Shown here: piece after piece, positions 51,440 through 61,136 of the stretch
How positions within the stretch are numbered: position 1 is the stretch's first letter
How the letters are laid out: every line of letters starts with the position of its first letter
NCBI RefSeq assembly: GCF_003326475.1
Contig: NZ_JPWA01000006.1
Span: 107,315-171,314 of the forward strand
Length of the DNA: 64,000 bases
Direction: 5' to 3'
Source of the DNA: Thalassospira xianhensis MCCC 1A02616
Lineage (GTDB): Bacteria > Pseudomonadota > Alphaproteobacteria > Rhodospirillales > Thalassospiraceae
Position numbers and translations under genes: made by a program
The notes under the pieces: generated by a model
The model's input: the letters and a program-made list of their open reading frames with translations, nothing else
What the model was told of the DNA's origin: nothing
The model's database searches: none

Positions 51440-51755
51440 GCAATTTTGACCCTGAAATATTCCAAATGGTTATATGTAAAATAGTACAATTTTTCATCTT
51501 AAAATGTCAATTTCATCATCTTTACATTAGAGACATTCCAGCGCCTACTAGTATCGCGGTCAAGGAACCGTCAAAAATAACAAGATATATCGAATAATGC
51601 GTTTCCGTTATTTCGCACACGCGAAGAAACGGGCGGGAGGATACGCAAAAGATTTACTTTGAACATCAAAGTAGATGACAAATCTTTTATGCCTATCTTC
51701 CTGAAATAACGCCAAAGCGGGAAAACCGCCTCGATTAATCAGGAGGAAGAAAAGC
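51440..51755. other. Divergent regulator / ABC operon intergenic region, 316 bp
   Basis: AT-rich from about 51460 to 51600. It holds the composite hairpin at 51647-51688, a short TTCGC acac GCGAA repeat near 51612, and AGGAGG at 51741 serving the binding-protein gene. No further gene is seen. Confidence 0.55.
51647..51688. promoter_or_regulatory. Composite inverted repeat ahead of the ABC operon
   Basis: Outer arms AAAAGATTT (51647-51655) and AAATCTTTT (51680-51688) are exact complements. Inner arms TACTTTGA and TCAAAGTA (51655-51662, 51666-51673) are also exact, with an ACA loop. It sits about 70 nt before the operon start codon and could be an operator or an mRNA leader stem. Confidence 0.5.
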
Positions 51756-52973
51756 ATGCAGATTTCATCACGCCTGCGCCTTGCGACTCTTGCCGCGGCC
51801 ACAACCGCCCTTATGAGCACGGCCGCCCTTTTCGGTGCACAGGCCCAGGAAACATATCGTATCGGTTATGCCATTTCGAAAACTGGGCCGGGTGCGCCGG
51901 GCGCAAACACCAGCACCATTCCAAACTACGAAATGTGGGCCAAAGAGATCAACGATGCAGGCGGGCTTAAAGTCGGTGATAAAATGATCCCGATCGAAGT
52001 CGTCGAATATGACGACCGGTCAAGTTCAGAAGAAGCCGTTCGCGCGGTTGAACGCCTGATCAATCAGGACAAGGTTGATTTTATCCTGTCACCGTGGGGG
52101 ACGGGCCTTAACCTTGCGGTCGCACCGATCCTTGATCGCGCTGGCTATGCCCATCTGGCCGGGACCGCTGTGACGGACAAGGCCCCGCAACTGGCAAAAC
52201 GCTGGACCAATTCATACTGGCTGTTAGGAACCGGGGAACAGTACGCTGTCGAAATGGTAAAGTTCCTTGAACAGCTTAAATCCGACGGCAAGATCAACGA
52301 CAAGGTCGCGATGATCGCGGTTGCCGACGGTTTCGGCATCGAACTTTCCAATGCCGGCCGGGATGCCCTTGAAGAACGCGGGTTTGAACTGGTTTACGAC
52401 AAAACCTATCCGCTGGGCTCACAGGATCTGGCAACCATCGTCAATGAAATAAAATCGCTGGGAGCGGATACCTTTGTCGCCTTCAGCTACCCACCCGGCA
52501 CCCTTGGCCTGACCGAACAGGCGCGTGTCCTGCAATTCAATCCCAAGATTTTCTATGCCGGTGTCGGCACCGCCTTCCCGCTTTACAAGGACCGCTTTGG
52601 CGCCGATGCCGAGGGAGTTGTCAGTCTGGGCGGCGCCAGTGAAACCGATCCGAAAATTGCCAGTTACATCGAACGCCATGTGGCCTTTGCCGGACGCGAA
52701 CCGGATCGCTGGGCATCGATTGTCAACTGGGCATCCCTGCAATCCTTGCAGCAGGCGATTGAACGTGCGGGCTCGACCGACCGCGAAGCCGTCAATGCCG
52801 AACTGGCAAAGGGCGGTTTCGATACCATCCTTGGCACTTATAAACCGGGCGACCAGAATTTCTGGCAGGTCGGTCAGTGGCAGGATGGCAAGTTTGTCGG
52901 TATCGCCCCGACCGATATGGAAGGCGCGCATGACCTTGTCTTCCCGAAACCGGACTGGAAGGGTGCGCAATAA
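51756..52973 (+). CDS. ABC transporter substrate-binding protein (LivJ/Peripla_BP_6 type)
   Basis: A 405-aa periplasmic binding protein. The signal peptide spans about residues 1-30 (LATLAAATTALMSTAALFGA, cleavage near AQA). The mature part begins ETYRIGYAISKTGPGAPGAN, the classic Peripla_BP_6 start, and shows VDFILSPWGTGLNLAVAPIL. It belongs to the branched-chain amino-acid/amide/aromatic-acid uptake class. AGGAGG lies nine bases upstream of the ATG. It opens the operon that continues with two permeases, two ATPases and an aldehyde dehydrogenase, so the ligand may be an aromatic or short-chain acid rather than Leu/Ile/Val. Confidence 0.9.
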   Translation: MQISSRLRLATLAAATTALMSTAALFGAQAQETYRIGYAISKTGPGAPGANTSTIPNYEMWAKEINDAGGLKVGDKMIPIEVVEYDDRSSSEEAVRAVERLINQDKVDFILSPWGTGLNLAVAPILDRAGYAHLAGTAVTDKAPQLAKRWTNSYWLLGTGEQYAVEMVKFLEQLKSDGKINDKVAMIAVADGFGIELSNAGRDALEERGFELVYDKTYPLGSQDLATIVNEIKSLGADTFVAFSYPPGTLGLTEQARVLQFNPKIFYAGVGTAFPLYKDRFGADAEGVVSLGGASETDPKIASYIERHVAFAGREPDRWASIVNWASLQSLQQAIERAGSTDREAVNAELAKGGFDTILGTYKPGDQNFWQVGQWQDGKFVGIAPTDMEGAHDLVFPKPDWKGAQ

Positions 52974-53000
52974 GCGCACCCCGCCAATGGGAAGAATTGC

Positions 53001-53873
53001 ATGTTAAGTTACGCAGTCTTTTCAGGGATCACCCTTGGCGGCATGTATGCCCTTGTCGCCATGGGCCTGACCCTGCAATACGGGGTTTCACGGATCATGA
53101 ACCTCGCCTATGGCGAACTTGTGATCGTGGCCTCCTTCGCGGCCTTTGTTCTGATGACATCCGCCGGGATCAATCCGGTGATCGGCCTTCTCATCTTTAT
53201 TCCGGCCTCCTTTGCGCTGAACTGGGCGATCTATCGCATTTTGCTAAGCCCGCTTGTCGCGCGCGCCAAAAACCGCGGCATGCTCGAAGTCGACAGCATC
53301 CTTGCGACCTTCGGCCTTCTGTTCATCGTGCAGGGCATTTTGCTGGTCTGGTTTGGCGGCAATTATTACAGCTATGACTTCATGAATGGCGCGGTCGATG
53401 TGTTTGGTGCGGCGATTGCGGCAAACCGTCTGGTTGCGCTGGGCTTTGCGCTGGTATTCGGGCTGGGCTTCTATCTGGTCCTGACCCGCACCCGAATGGG
53501 TACCGCCCTTCGTGCCGTTGCCGTCGACCCGCAATCCGCCCGACTTGTCGCCATCGATGTCAATTTCGCCGCCTGCTTCGCCTTTGCTCTTGGCGGCGCG
53601 ATGGCAGCCGTCGGCGGCGTTCTGGTCAGCATGTTCCTGACCTTTTCGACCTCAATGGGTGTGGCCTTTACCATGAAGGCCCTGATCGTCGTGATCATGG
53701 GCGGGGTCGGCAATATGCTCGGCGCGCTTGTTGCCGGTCTGATCCTTGGCATCGCCGAGGCACTGGTGGCAACCTATATCGATCCGGGTCTAACGATTGC
53801 AGTCACCTATGTGATCTTCCTGCTGGTATTGCTTATCAAGCCTTCCGGCCTGTTCGGGAGGACCGTGTCATGA
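53001..53873 (+). CDS. livH: ABC transporter permease, LivH type
   Basis: A 290-aa inner-membrane permease with about eight TM helices. LivH marks are GITLGGMYALVAMGLTLQYG then VSRIMNLAYGELVIVASFA, and the coupling-helix region with GTALRAVAVDPQSARLVAID. GGVGNMLGALVAGLILGIAE is close to the C terminus. Its stop overlaps the next gene by 4 nt (ATGA). The liv symbols describe family, not proven substrate. Confidence 0.92.
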   Translation: MLSYAVFSGITLGGMYALVAMGLTLQYGVSRIMNLAYGELVIVASFAAFVLMTSAGINPVIGLLIFIPASFALNWAIYRILLSPLVARAKNRGMLEVDSILATFGLLFIVQGILLVWFGGNYYSYDFMNGAVDVFGAAIAANRLVALGFALVFGLGFYLVLTRTRMGTALRAVAVDPQSARLVAIDVNFAACFAFALGGAMAAVGGVLVSMFLTFSTSMGVAFTMKALIVVIMGGVGNMLGALVAGLILGIAEALVATYIDPGLTIAVTYVIFLLVLLIKPSGLFGRTVS

Positions 53874-54847
53874 TCAATTGCATTCTGAAACCCGATTTCA
53901 TCAAACCGGTATTTCTTGGGGCAGTTATCTTTGCCGCGCTGGCATTCTTGCCGTCACTCGTTGACAGCTATTACATGTCGCTTGCCATCAGTATCGTCAG
54001 CTTTGCCGTTCTGGCAACCGCATGGTCTATGTTTTCCGGCCCGACACGCTATATCTCGCTTGCAACCGTCGTTTTCTTTGGTATCGGCGCATACACCGTC
54101 GCCGTCCTTGGCGAAGTCCTGCCCTTCCCGGTCGTTCTGGTCTGTGCGGCCCTTGCCGGAACCATGCTTGCCCTTCTGGTCGGGTTTTCGACCTTGCGGC
54201 TGGCGGGTGTCTATTTTGTGATCTTTACCTTTGGTCTGACCGAACTGGTCCGCCAGGTTGTCAGTTGGTACGAGGTAAATGTCACACGTGAAATGGGCCG
54301 ATATATTTTTCTCGATATCACACAGAATGACATCTATTGGCAGCTCCTAACCCTGTTTGCCGTATTGCTTCTGACCGGTTTCATTCTTGGCCGGTCACGG
54401 CTTGGCTTTGCGCTGCGCATCATAGGCGAGGATGAAACGGTTGCCCGGCATTGCGGCATCAATGTCACCCGCGTGAAGGTTGCCCTGTTTGTCCTGTCCG
54501 CTGTGTTCATGACATTGACCGGTGCCATCATGGCGCCACGCTGGACCTATATCGATCCGGTGATTGCCTTTAACCCGATGCTGTCTTTTCAGGTGGTTAT
54601 CATGGCGCTGCTTGGCGGTCCGCGCCGGTTGCTGGGTCCGCTTCTGGGGGTTATCCCTCTGACCCTGCTGTTTGAAGTCCTGACCGCGAACTTCCCCAAC
54701 CATTTCAGCATCATGCTGGGCGTTACCTTCATGGTGATTGTCTATCTTCTGCCGGGCGGGGTGATCGGACTTTATGAAAAATACCGGACGCCCCAAAAGG
54801 CATCACCATCCAATGGCCATTCGAAAACAGAGGAGAAAACAGCATGA
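53870..54847 (+). CDS. livM: ABC transporter permease, LivM type
   Basis: A 325-aa permease with about ten TM helices. ISIVSFAVLATAWSMFSGPT then RYISLATVVFFGIGAYTVAV and the coupling segment LGFALRIIGEDETVARHCGI are typical LivM. FAVLLLTGFILGRSRLGF precedes the coupling helix. It overlaps its neighbours by 4 nt on each side, so the operon is tightly coupled. Confidence 0.92.
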   Translation: MINCILKPDFIKPVFLGAVIFAALAFLPSLVDSYYMSLAISIVSFAVLATAWSMFSGPTRYISLATVVFFGIGAYTVAVLGEVLPFPVVLVCAALAGTMLALLVGFSTLRLAGVYFVIFTFGLTELVRQVVSWYEVNVTREMGRYIFLDITQNDIYWQLLTLFAVLLLTGFILGRSRLGFALRIIGEDETVARHCGINVTRVKVALFVLSAVFMTLTGAIMAPRWTYIDPVIAFNPMLSFQVVIMALLGGPRRLLGPLLGVIPLTLLFEVLTANFPNHFSIMLGVTFMVIVYLLPGGVIGLYEKYRTPQKASPSNGHSKTEEKTA

Positions 54848-55578
54848 GTGCCAAAACTCTTCTTTCGATTTCCGGCCTGCATAAAGCATTCGGCGGCCTG
54901 ATTGCCGTCAATCAAATGCGGTTCGATGTCCATGAAGGCGAAATCGTCGGCCTGCTCGGCCCGAATGGATCGGGCAAAACGACGGTGATGAACCTGATTT
55001 CAGGCGCCTTATCGCCCAACGAGGGCAAGGTTGTTCTGGCCGGACGCGATATCACAAGCCTTCCGGTCCATGCGATCAGCCATGCAGGGATCGCGCGTAC
55101 CTTCCAGCTTGTGCGTATCCTGCACGACCTTGATTGTATCGAAAATATCGAAGCCGGACTTGCCTTCCGCCCCGGCCCGCTTTGGGGGGATGCGGCGAAA
55201 TCGGCGGCCATCACTCTGCTGGACAGAATAGGCCTTGCCGATCACGCTCATACCTCCGCCGGTGATCTGACCTATATTGATCAGAAACGGCTTGAACTTG
55301 GCCGAGCCCTGGCGCTGCAACCCAAATTGCTGCTGCTTGATGAATGGCTCGCCGGGCTGAACCCGTCCGAACTTCAGGAAGGCATCTCCCTTGTCCGGAA
55401 GCTTAAATCCGAAGGACTGACCATCATCATGGTCGAACATGTGATGGATGCCATCCGAAGCCTGTGCGACCGCTGCGTAGTCATGAATGCCGGAACAAAA
55501 ATCGCCGATGGTCCGCCCGAAACGGTGCTTTCCGACCCCGAAGTCATTCGCGCCTACCTGGGAGACAGCCATGCTTGA
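54844..55578 (+). CDS. livG: ABC transporter ATPase, LivG type
   Basis: A 244-aa ATPase. Walker A is GLLGPNGSGKTTVMN near residue 37, the Q-loop region is ARTFQLVRIL, and Walker B is PKLLLLDEWLAGLNP. The signature loop is unusual: AGDLTYIDQKRLELGRALAL reads TYIDQ where LSYGQQ is typical of LivG, which could affect activity but keeps the position. The last-sheet His is in IIMVEHVMDAI. Confidence 0.9.
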   Translation: MSAKTLLSISGLHKAFGGLIAVNQMRFDVHEGEIVGLLGPNGSGKTTVMNLISGALSPNEGKVVLAGRDITSLPVHAISHAGIARTFQLVRILHDLDCIENIEAGLAFRPGPLWGDAAKSAAITLLDRIGLADHAHTSAGDLTYIDQKRLELGRALALQPKLLLLDEWLAGLNPSELQEGISLVRKLKSEGLTIIMVEHVMDAIRSLCDRCVVMNAGTKIADGPPETVLSDPEVIRAYLGDSHA

Positions 55579-56287
55579 AGTCCATAAACTGTCTGTTTCC
55601 TATGGCAAACATACCGCACTTCGCGATGTATCATTGCGGGTTGATCGTGGCGAGATTGTTGTAATGCTGGGCGCCAATGGCGCAGGTAAAAGCAGTCTGC
55701 TGAAAGCCTGTGCCGGGCTGGTTGCCAAACATGAAAACACCGCCATCGCCCTTTCGGGCAAGGATCTGACCGATCTTGCCGCGCACAGGATTGTCGAGGC
55801 GGGCCTCGCCCTTGTGCCCGAGGGGCGTGGAATTTTCGGCGATCTGACGGTGCGTGAAAATCTGGAACTCGGTGCCTTTGCCAAACGGGCCCGGACAAGC
55901 GAAAAAGACAATCTGGAACGGGTCATGACCCTGTTCCCGAAACTGTCGGAACGCCTTGATCAGGATGCACGCACAATGTCGGGCGGCGAACAGCAGATGG
56001 TCGCCTTAGGGCGAGCCCTGATGTCCAATCCGGATATTCTGCTGCTTGATGAACCATCCCTTGGACTTTCCCCGATCATGACGGGCGATTTGTTCAAGGC
56101 GCTTGCAGCCATTCGAAACACCGGGGTCGGTGTGCTTCTGGTCGAACAGAACGCCCACCAGTCCCTTGCCATATCCGATCGGGGATATTTGATCGAGAAC
56201 GGGGCCATTACCGGGCAGGATACTGCCTTAGCCCTGCAATCGGACCTAGCTGTGCAAAAGGCCTTTCTGGGCCTTGCCACCGCATAA
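55571..56287 (+). CDS. livF: ABC transporter ATPase, LivF type
   Basis: A 238-aa ATPase. Walker A is MLGANGAGKSSLLKA (near 37), the Q-loop area is LVPEGRGIFGDLTVRENL, the signature is MSGGEQQMVALGRAL, and Walker B is PDILLLDEPSLGLSP. The H-loop region reads LLVEQNAHQSL, as in LivF. It overlaps livG by 8 nt, with GGAGA just before the ATG at 55571. It ends 45 nt before the aldehyde dehydrogenase. Confidence 0.92.
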   Translation: MLEVHKLSVSYGKHTALRDVSLRVDRGEIVVMLGANGAGKSSLLKACAGLVAKHENTAIALSGKDLTDLAAHRIVEAGLALVPEGRGIFGDLTVRENLELGAFAKRARTSEKDNLERVMTLFPKLSERLDQDARTMSGGEQQMVALGRALMSNPDILLLDEPSLGLSPIMTGDLFKALAAIRNTGVGVLLVEQNAHQSLAISDRGYLIENGAITGQDTALALQSDLAVQKAFLGLATA

Positions 56288-56332
56288 CGCCACCCACACA
56301 GCGCGGAAACTTGAGAAATCAGGAGAATCACC

Positions 56333-57790
56333 ATGAATGAAGCCAAACTTTTGGTCGACAATGAAGGCGTCAATGCTTCGAACAACCGCACCTTCGAACG
56401 CAAAAATCCGGTCACTGGCGAGGTCGCAACCATCGCCGCTGCCGCAAGCCCCGCTGATGCGCGCAAGGCCGCAGATGCCGCCGCTGCCGCATTCCCGGAA
56501 TGGTCAAAAATGGGTCCGGGCGCGCGTCGTAAAATCCTGCTAAAGGCCGCGGATATCATGGAATCCAAAGGCGACGATTTTGGTCGTCTCGTACTTGAAG
56601 AAACAGGCAGCACCCGCATGTGGGGTGGCTTCAACGCCCATCTGGCGGCCAATATGCTACGCGAAGCCGGTGCTATGACGACGCAGATTCAGGGCGACCT
56701 GATCCCGTCCGACACGCCGGGCCTGATGGCTATGGGCATTCGTCAGCCGGTTGGTGTAGTTCTGGGTATTGCGCCCTGGAATGCACCGGTCATCCTTGGC
56801 ACGCGCGCGATTGCCATGCCGCTTGCCTGCGGTAACACCGTGGTGCTGAAGGCATCCGAATTGTGTCCGGCCCTGCATCGCCTCATCGGTGAATGTCTGG
56901 TCGAGGCAGGCGCCCCCGCCGGTGTCGTCAATGTCGTGACCAACGCCCCCGAAGACGCCCCGGAAATCGTAGAAACCCTGATCGCCCATCCGGCGGTGCG
57001 CCGCATCAACTTTACCGGCTCAACCCGGGTTGGTCGCATCATCGCCAAGCTGGGCGCAGAACATCTTAAACCGGTTCTGCTTGAACTGGGTGGCAAGGCA
57101 CCGTTCCTCGTGCTTGACGATGCCGACATTGACGAAGCCGTCAATGGTGCCGCATTCGGGGCCTATATGAATCAGGGCCAGATTTGCATGTCGACCGAAC
57201 GCCTGATCGTTGACAATGCGGTTGCCGATGATTTCGTTGCCAAACTGGCCGCCAAGGCCAAAACGCTGACCGCCGGCGACCCGGCAAAGGCCGAACATAT
57301 TCTCGGCGGTGTCGTGAATGTCGAGGCCGTCAACCGGATCGAAGAACTGGTTGAGGATGCCGTCTCCAAGGGTGCCAAACTGGTCGCCGGTTCCGGCAAG
57401 GCGCGTGATGGCGTTCTGATGGATGCGACGCTTCTGGATCACGTCACCCCCGCCATGCGGATTTATGCCGAGGAAAGCTTTGGCCCGGTCTGTGTCGTCA
57501 TCCGTGCCGGTAACGAAGACGAAGCGGTCCGCATCGCTAATGACAGTGAATATGGTCTGTCATCGGCCGTCTTTTCCACCAACATCCCGCGCGCGATGGA
57601 AGTTGCCAAACGGATCGAAAGCGGCATCTGTCACATCAACAGCCCGACCGTACAGGACGAAGCCCAGATGCCGTTTGGCGGTGTAAAAGCCAGCGGCTAT
57701 GGCCGGTTCGGATCGCAGGCATCGATTGATGAATTCACCGAAATGCGCTGGATCACCATCCAAAGCGGCAAACGCCACTATCCGTTCTAG
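56333..57790 (+). CDS. Aldehyde dehydrogenase, aromatic-aldehyde type
   Basis: A 485-aa NAD(P)-dependent ALDH. Active-site residues are Cys 285 (NQGQICMSTERL), Glu 251 (LLELGGKAP), Asn 150 (APWNAPVIL) and Lys 173 (VVLKASELCP). NQGQICMST and TRAIAMPLACGNTVV resemble salicylaldehyde, vanillin and benzaldehyde dehydrogenases more than betaine-aldehyde enzymes. As the last gene of the ABC operon it probably oxidises an aldehyde made from, or imported as, the transported compound to its acid. AGGAGA lies seven bases upstream of the ATG. The exact substrate is not readable. Confidence 0.88.
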   Translation: MNEAKLLVDNEGVNASNNRTFERKNPVTGEVATIAAAASPADARKAADAAAAAFPEWSKMGPGARRKILLKAADIMESKGDDFGRLVLEETGSTRMWGGFNAHLAANMLREAGAMTTQIQGDLIPSDTPGLMAMGIRQPVGVVLGIAPWNAPVILGTRAIAMPLACGNTVVLKASELCPALHRLIGECLVEAGAPAGVVNVVTNAPEDAPEIVETLIAHPAVRRINFTGSTRVGRIIAKLGAEHLKPVLLELGGKAPFLVLDDADIDEAVNGAAFGAYMNQGQICMSTERLIVDNAVADDFVAKLAAKAKTLTAGDPAKAEHILGGVVNVEAVNRIEELVEDAVSKGAKLVAGSGKARDGVLMDATLLDHVTPAMRIYAEESFGPVCVVIRAGNEDEAVRIANDSEYGLSSAVFSTNIPRAMEVAKRIESGICHINSPTVQDEAQMPFGGVKASGYGRFGSQASIDEFTEMRWITIQSGKRHYPF

Positions 57791-57857
57791 GAACACCAGG
57801 TTCCGCAGGGGGGAAGCCCGGTCGCTCTCCCTCAGATGATCGGCCGGGACCTGTGGC

Positions 57858-57891
57858 AGGCCGCCTTGCGCTTAACCGCGCAGGGCGGCCT
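57858..57891. repeat. 14-bp hairpin spanning the DUF188 stop codon
   Basis: AGGCCGCCTTGCGC and GCGCAGGGCGGCCT pair over 14 bp with one G-T, leaving a TTAACC loop that contains the TAA stop of the DUF188 gene. No T-run follows, so it is not a standard terminator; it sits about 70 nt past the ALDH stop on the other strand. Confidence 0.6.
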
Positions 57892-58354
57892 GTATCGTTA
57901 CTTCCAGCATATTGGCAAATTTCGACCGGTCCTTTTGGGTAAAGCCCGCATTGCGGCCCTGCTCGCCGGTAACTTCGCGCATATGGGCCGCAATTTCACG
58001 CCCCGCCAGCGCATTGCCGATATTCGCCTCGGTAAATTCCTGACCATTCGGGCGCAAGACACGCGCACCGATTTCAAGCCCCCGCGATGCCAGCGGAATA
58101 TCGTTGGTTACGATCACGTCGTTCTTGACGGCGTTTTCGGCAATCCAGTCATCGGCCGCATCGGGTTCCGGCGGGACAATCACGATCCGTATCAATGGAT
58201 TGCGCGACGGACGGATCCCGCCATTGGATACCATGATCATTTCCAGACGATGGCGCTCGGCCACGCGTTCGCATTCCGCCTTCACCGGGCAGGCATCCGC
58301 ATCGACAAGGATGCGCGGCCGCATCGCCGCTTTATTTGATGTATTTTCAGACAT
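57872..58354 (-). CDS. DUF188/YaiI-family protein
   Basis: A 160-aa protein of the UPF0178 (YaiI/YqxD) family. The signature ILVDADACPVKAECERVAER is followed by IMVSNGGIRP and DDWIAENAVKNDVIVTNDIP with LASRGLEIGARVLRPNG. The acidic cluster and fold resemble PIN-like nucleases, but no activity is established. The ATG at 58354 is preferred; a TTG at 58375 is possible. The stop codon lies in the loop of a hairpin. It starts 39 nt after the MFS gene's stop on the same strand. Confidence 0.85.
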   Translation of the reverse strand: MSENTSNKAAMRPRILVDADACPVKAECERVAERHRLEMIMVSNGGIRPSRNPLIRIVIVPPEPDAADDWIAENAVKNDVIVTNDIPLASRGLEIGARVLRPNGQEFTEANIGNALAGREIAAHMREVTGEQGRNAGFTQKDRSKFANMLEVTIQAALRG

Positions 58355-58392
58355 GGCGCGATAATCGTCAGGCAAACGACAAAGTCAAGCCG

Positions 58393-59688
58393 TCACGCGA
58401 TTGTTGGCGTTTCATGTGCCGCCTTGGCATCCTTCATCACCATCAAAACAATTCCCCCAACCAGCGCAAAACCACCCGCTACCAGAACGGTTGCCTGAAA
58501 GGAATACCACGTCGCGATAAAGCCGGTGGCAAGATTGGCGACAAGGCCACCGATGAACAGGGTGCTGACATAATAACTGGTTGCGACACCGGGGCGATCA
58601 GGGGCGAAGTTTTGAACAAATGTCATGCTGATCCCAGCAAAGATGCCGTAATAAATCCCGTCAAGGGCCCCAAGCACCAGCACATCGGCAAGGCTGGTCG
58701 CGTTATAGATCAGCCCGAAGAAGATCGCGGCAAGCACGGCGGCCAGTATCATACCGCCGCGCTCGCCGATCTTTCTGATCAGATGCGCGCAGTAATAAAT
58801 CACCACCACCTCGACAAAACATTTCACCGTCAGGGCAAAGCCAGCCGCCGATGCGATCAGCCCCAGTTCCGTCGTGAAATAAAGCGGCATTGCGGTTACG
58901 AAAACAACATTCCCCGCCCCGATGAAAAACACCGGCACACAGGCCAGCAACAATCCGAAATTGAACGGGATTTTCTTGCCCGTAACAAGCGATCCGGGAT
59001 GATGGGTTTTGAAAGCCGCCGGGACGATAAACAAACACACGACAAACCATACCGCCCCAAGGGTCGCGATGCTGTAATAGGTCACCGTAAAGCCGAACGC
59101 GCCAAACAGCGATAATGACGCCGCCGGACCAACCATCCAGCCAAGCGATGTCTGCATCCTCAGAAACCCGTTAAATTTGACAACGTCGCGCCCGGTCTGC
59201 TCGGCAAACAGTCGCCCAAACGAATACATCACCGACAGCGCACCGGATCCGACACCAAGCAGGATCGAAGCAAAGCAAAGATAAACCCAGTAAATCTGAA
59301 ACGTCGCAAGGATCGCCATACCGCTGGCAAAAAAGACAATACTGGTGATCAGAAGCGCCTTGATCGGCACCGCACGGTCAATCGCACGGCCAAATGCCCG
59401 GTTGGTCAGAAGGGTTACGACAACCTGAACGATCGCCACCATGCTGACCTTCCATGGCGGCTCCCCCATGCCTTCGATGACATAAAGCCCGCCAAGTGGC
59501 GCTGCCGAGGACGACGTAAACGCCCCCATCAAAAGCAGGCCCAGCACCAGAAACGGATAGCGATCGAGAAAGGCGGTTACGCCAGATACCGGCCGAAGAT
59601 TTCCGCTTTCAGGATGTCCGTCATCCTGTGCCGTACCGGTCTGATCGCGCAATTTCGTGCCCTCGCCCTCATCAAAAGCCCAAAGCAC
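58393..59688 (-). CDS. MFS sugar-efflux (SET) family transporter
   Basis: A 431-aa protein with twelve TM helices after a polar 40-residue N terminus. GGLYVIEGMGEPPWKVSMVA, the block FGRLFAEQTGRDVVKFNGFL, then RMQTSLGWMVGPAASLSLFG, and the later DGIYYGIFAGISMTFVQNF follow the pattern of E. coli SetA/SetB, which export sugars and glycosides. The start appears to be GTG at 59688, without a clear Shine-Dalgarno, so the N terminus is uncertain. It may be cotranscribed with the DUF188 gene. Other MFS functions cannot be excluded. Confidence 0.78.
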   Translation of the reverse strand: MLWAFDEGEGTKLRDQTGTAQDDGHPESGNLRPVSGVTAFLDRYPFLVLGLLLMGAFTSSSAAPLGGLYVIEGMGEPPWKVSMVAIVQVVVTLLTNRAFGRAIDRAVPIKALLITSIVFFASGMAILATFQIYWVYLCFASILLGVGSGALSVMYSFGRLFAEQTGRDVVKFNGFLRMQTSLGWMVGPAASLSLFGAFGFTVTYYSIATLGAVWFVVCLFIVPAAFKTHHPGSLVTGKKIPFNFGLLLACVPVFFIGAGNVVFVTAMPLYFTTELGLIASAAGFALTVKCFVEVVVIYYCAHLIRKIGERGGMILAAVLAAIFFGLIYNATSLADVLVLGALDGIYYGIFAGISMTFVQNFAPDRPGVATSYYVSTLFIGGLVANLATGFIATWYSFQATVLVAGGFALVGGIVLMVMKDAKAAHETPTIA

Positions 59689-59767
59689 GTTTTAGATGAT
59701 CAACTGCCGATAGGAAACATCCCTAATTGCAAAGCTGTGAAATTGTCACAATCCGGGCACGGCGCGT

Positions 59768-60482
<715 letters not shown>

Positions 60483-60496
<14 letters not shown>

Positions 60497-61136
60497 GACG
60501 AAGTTTTCCTTCCAGATGGCGGGCATAAAGCGAAAGCGGGAAACAGATCAGGAAATACATGACGGCCACACAGCCATAGACCGTAAAGGGCGCATAGGTC
60601 GCGTTGGTGATCATGGTTCCGGCCTTGGTCAGCTCAACAAAACCGATGATCGAAGCAACGGCTGTCCCCTTGACCACCTGCACCGAAAAGCCGACCGTCG
60701 GCGGCACCGCAATGCGAAGCGCCTGCGGCAGAATGATATAACGCATCTGCTGACGGAAATTCATGCCAAGGCTTGCCGATGCTTCCCATTGGCCAAGCCC
60801 GATGGATTCAACGCAACCGCGCCAGATTTCGGTCAGAAACGCACTGGTAAACAGCGTTAACCCCAGCATCGCCGCGATCCAGGGCGACACATCAATCCCG
60901 ATCAATGGCAGACCAAAGAAAACAATGAATAGCTGCATCAAAAGCGGCGTGCCCTGAAACAGTTCGACATAACCGCGCACCAATCGCATCACCCACGGAT
61001 TACCCGCAGTTCGAACCATCAAAAGCAAAAGCCCGACAATCCCGCCCAGCACAAACGCCGTAAGCGACAGCAACACCGTCCAGCGCGCGGCCAGCAGCAG
61101 GTTATAAACAATATCCCAGAGGGTAAATTCAGACAT
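60483..61136 (-). CDS. Polar amino-acid ABC transporter permease
   Basis: A 217-aa permease with five TM helices of the HisM/GlnP class. RGYVELFQGTPLLMQLFIVF is the conserved N-terminal motif and EASASLGMNFRQQMRYIILP is the EAA coupling loop. The ATG at 61136 overlaps the previous permease by 8 nt; an in-frame start at 61151 would add five residues. It pairs with the other permease as a heterodimer. Confidence 0.93.
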
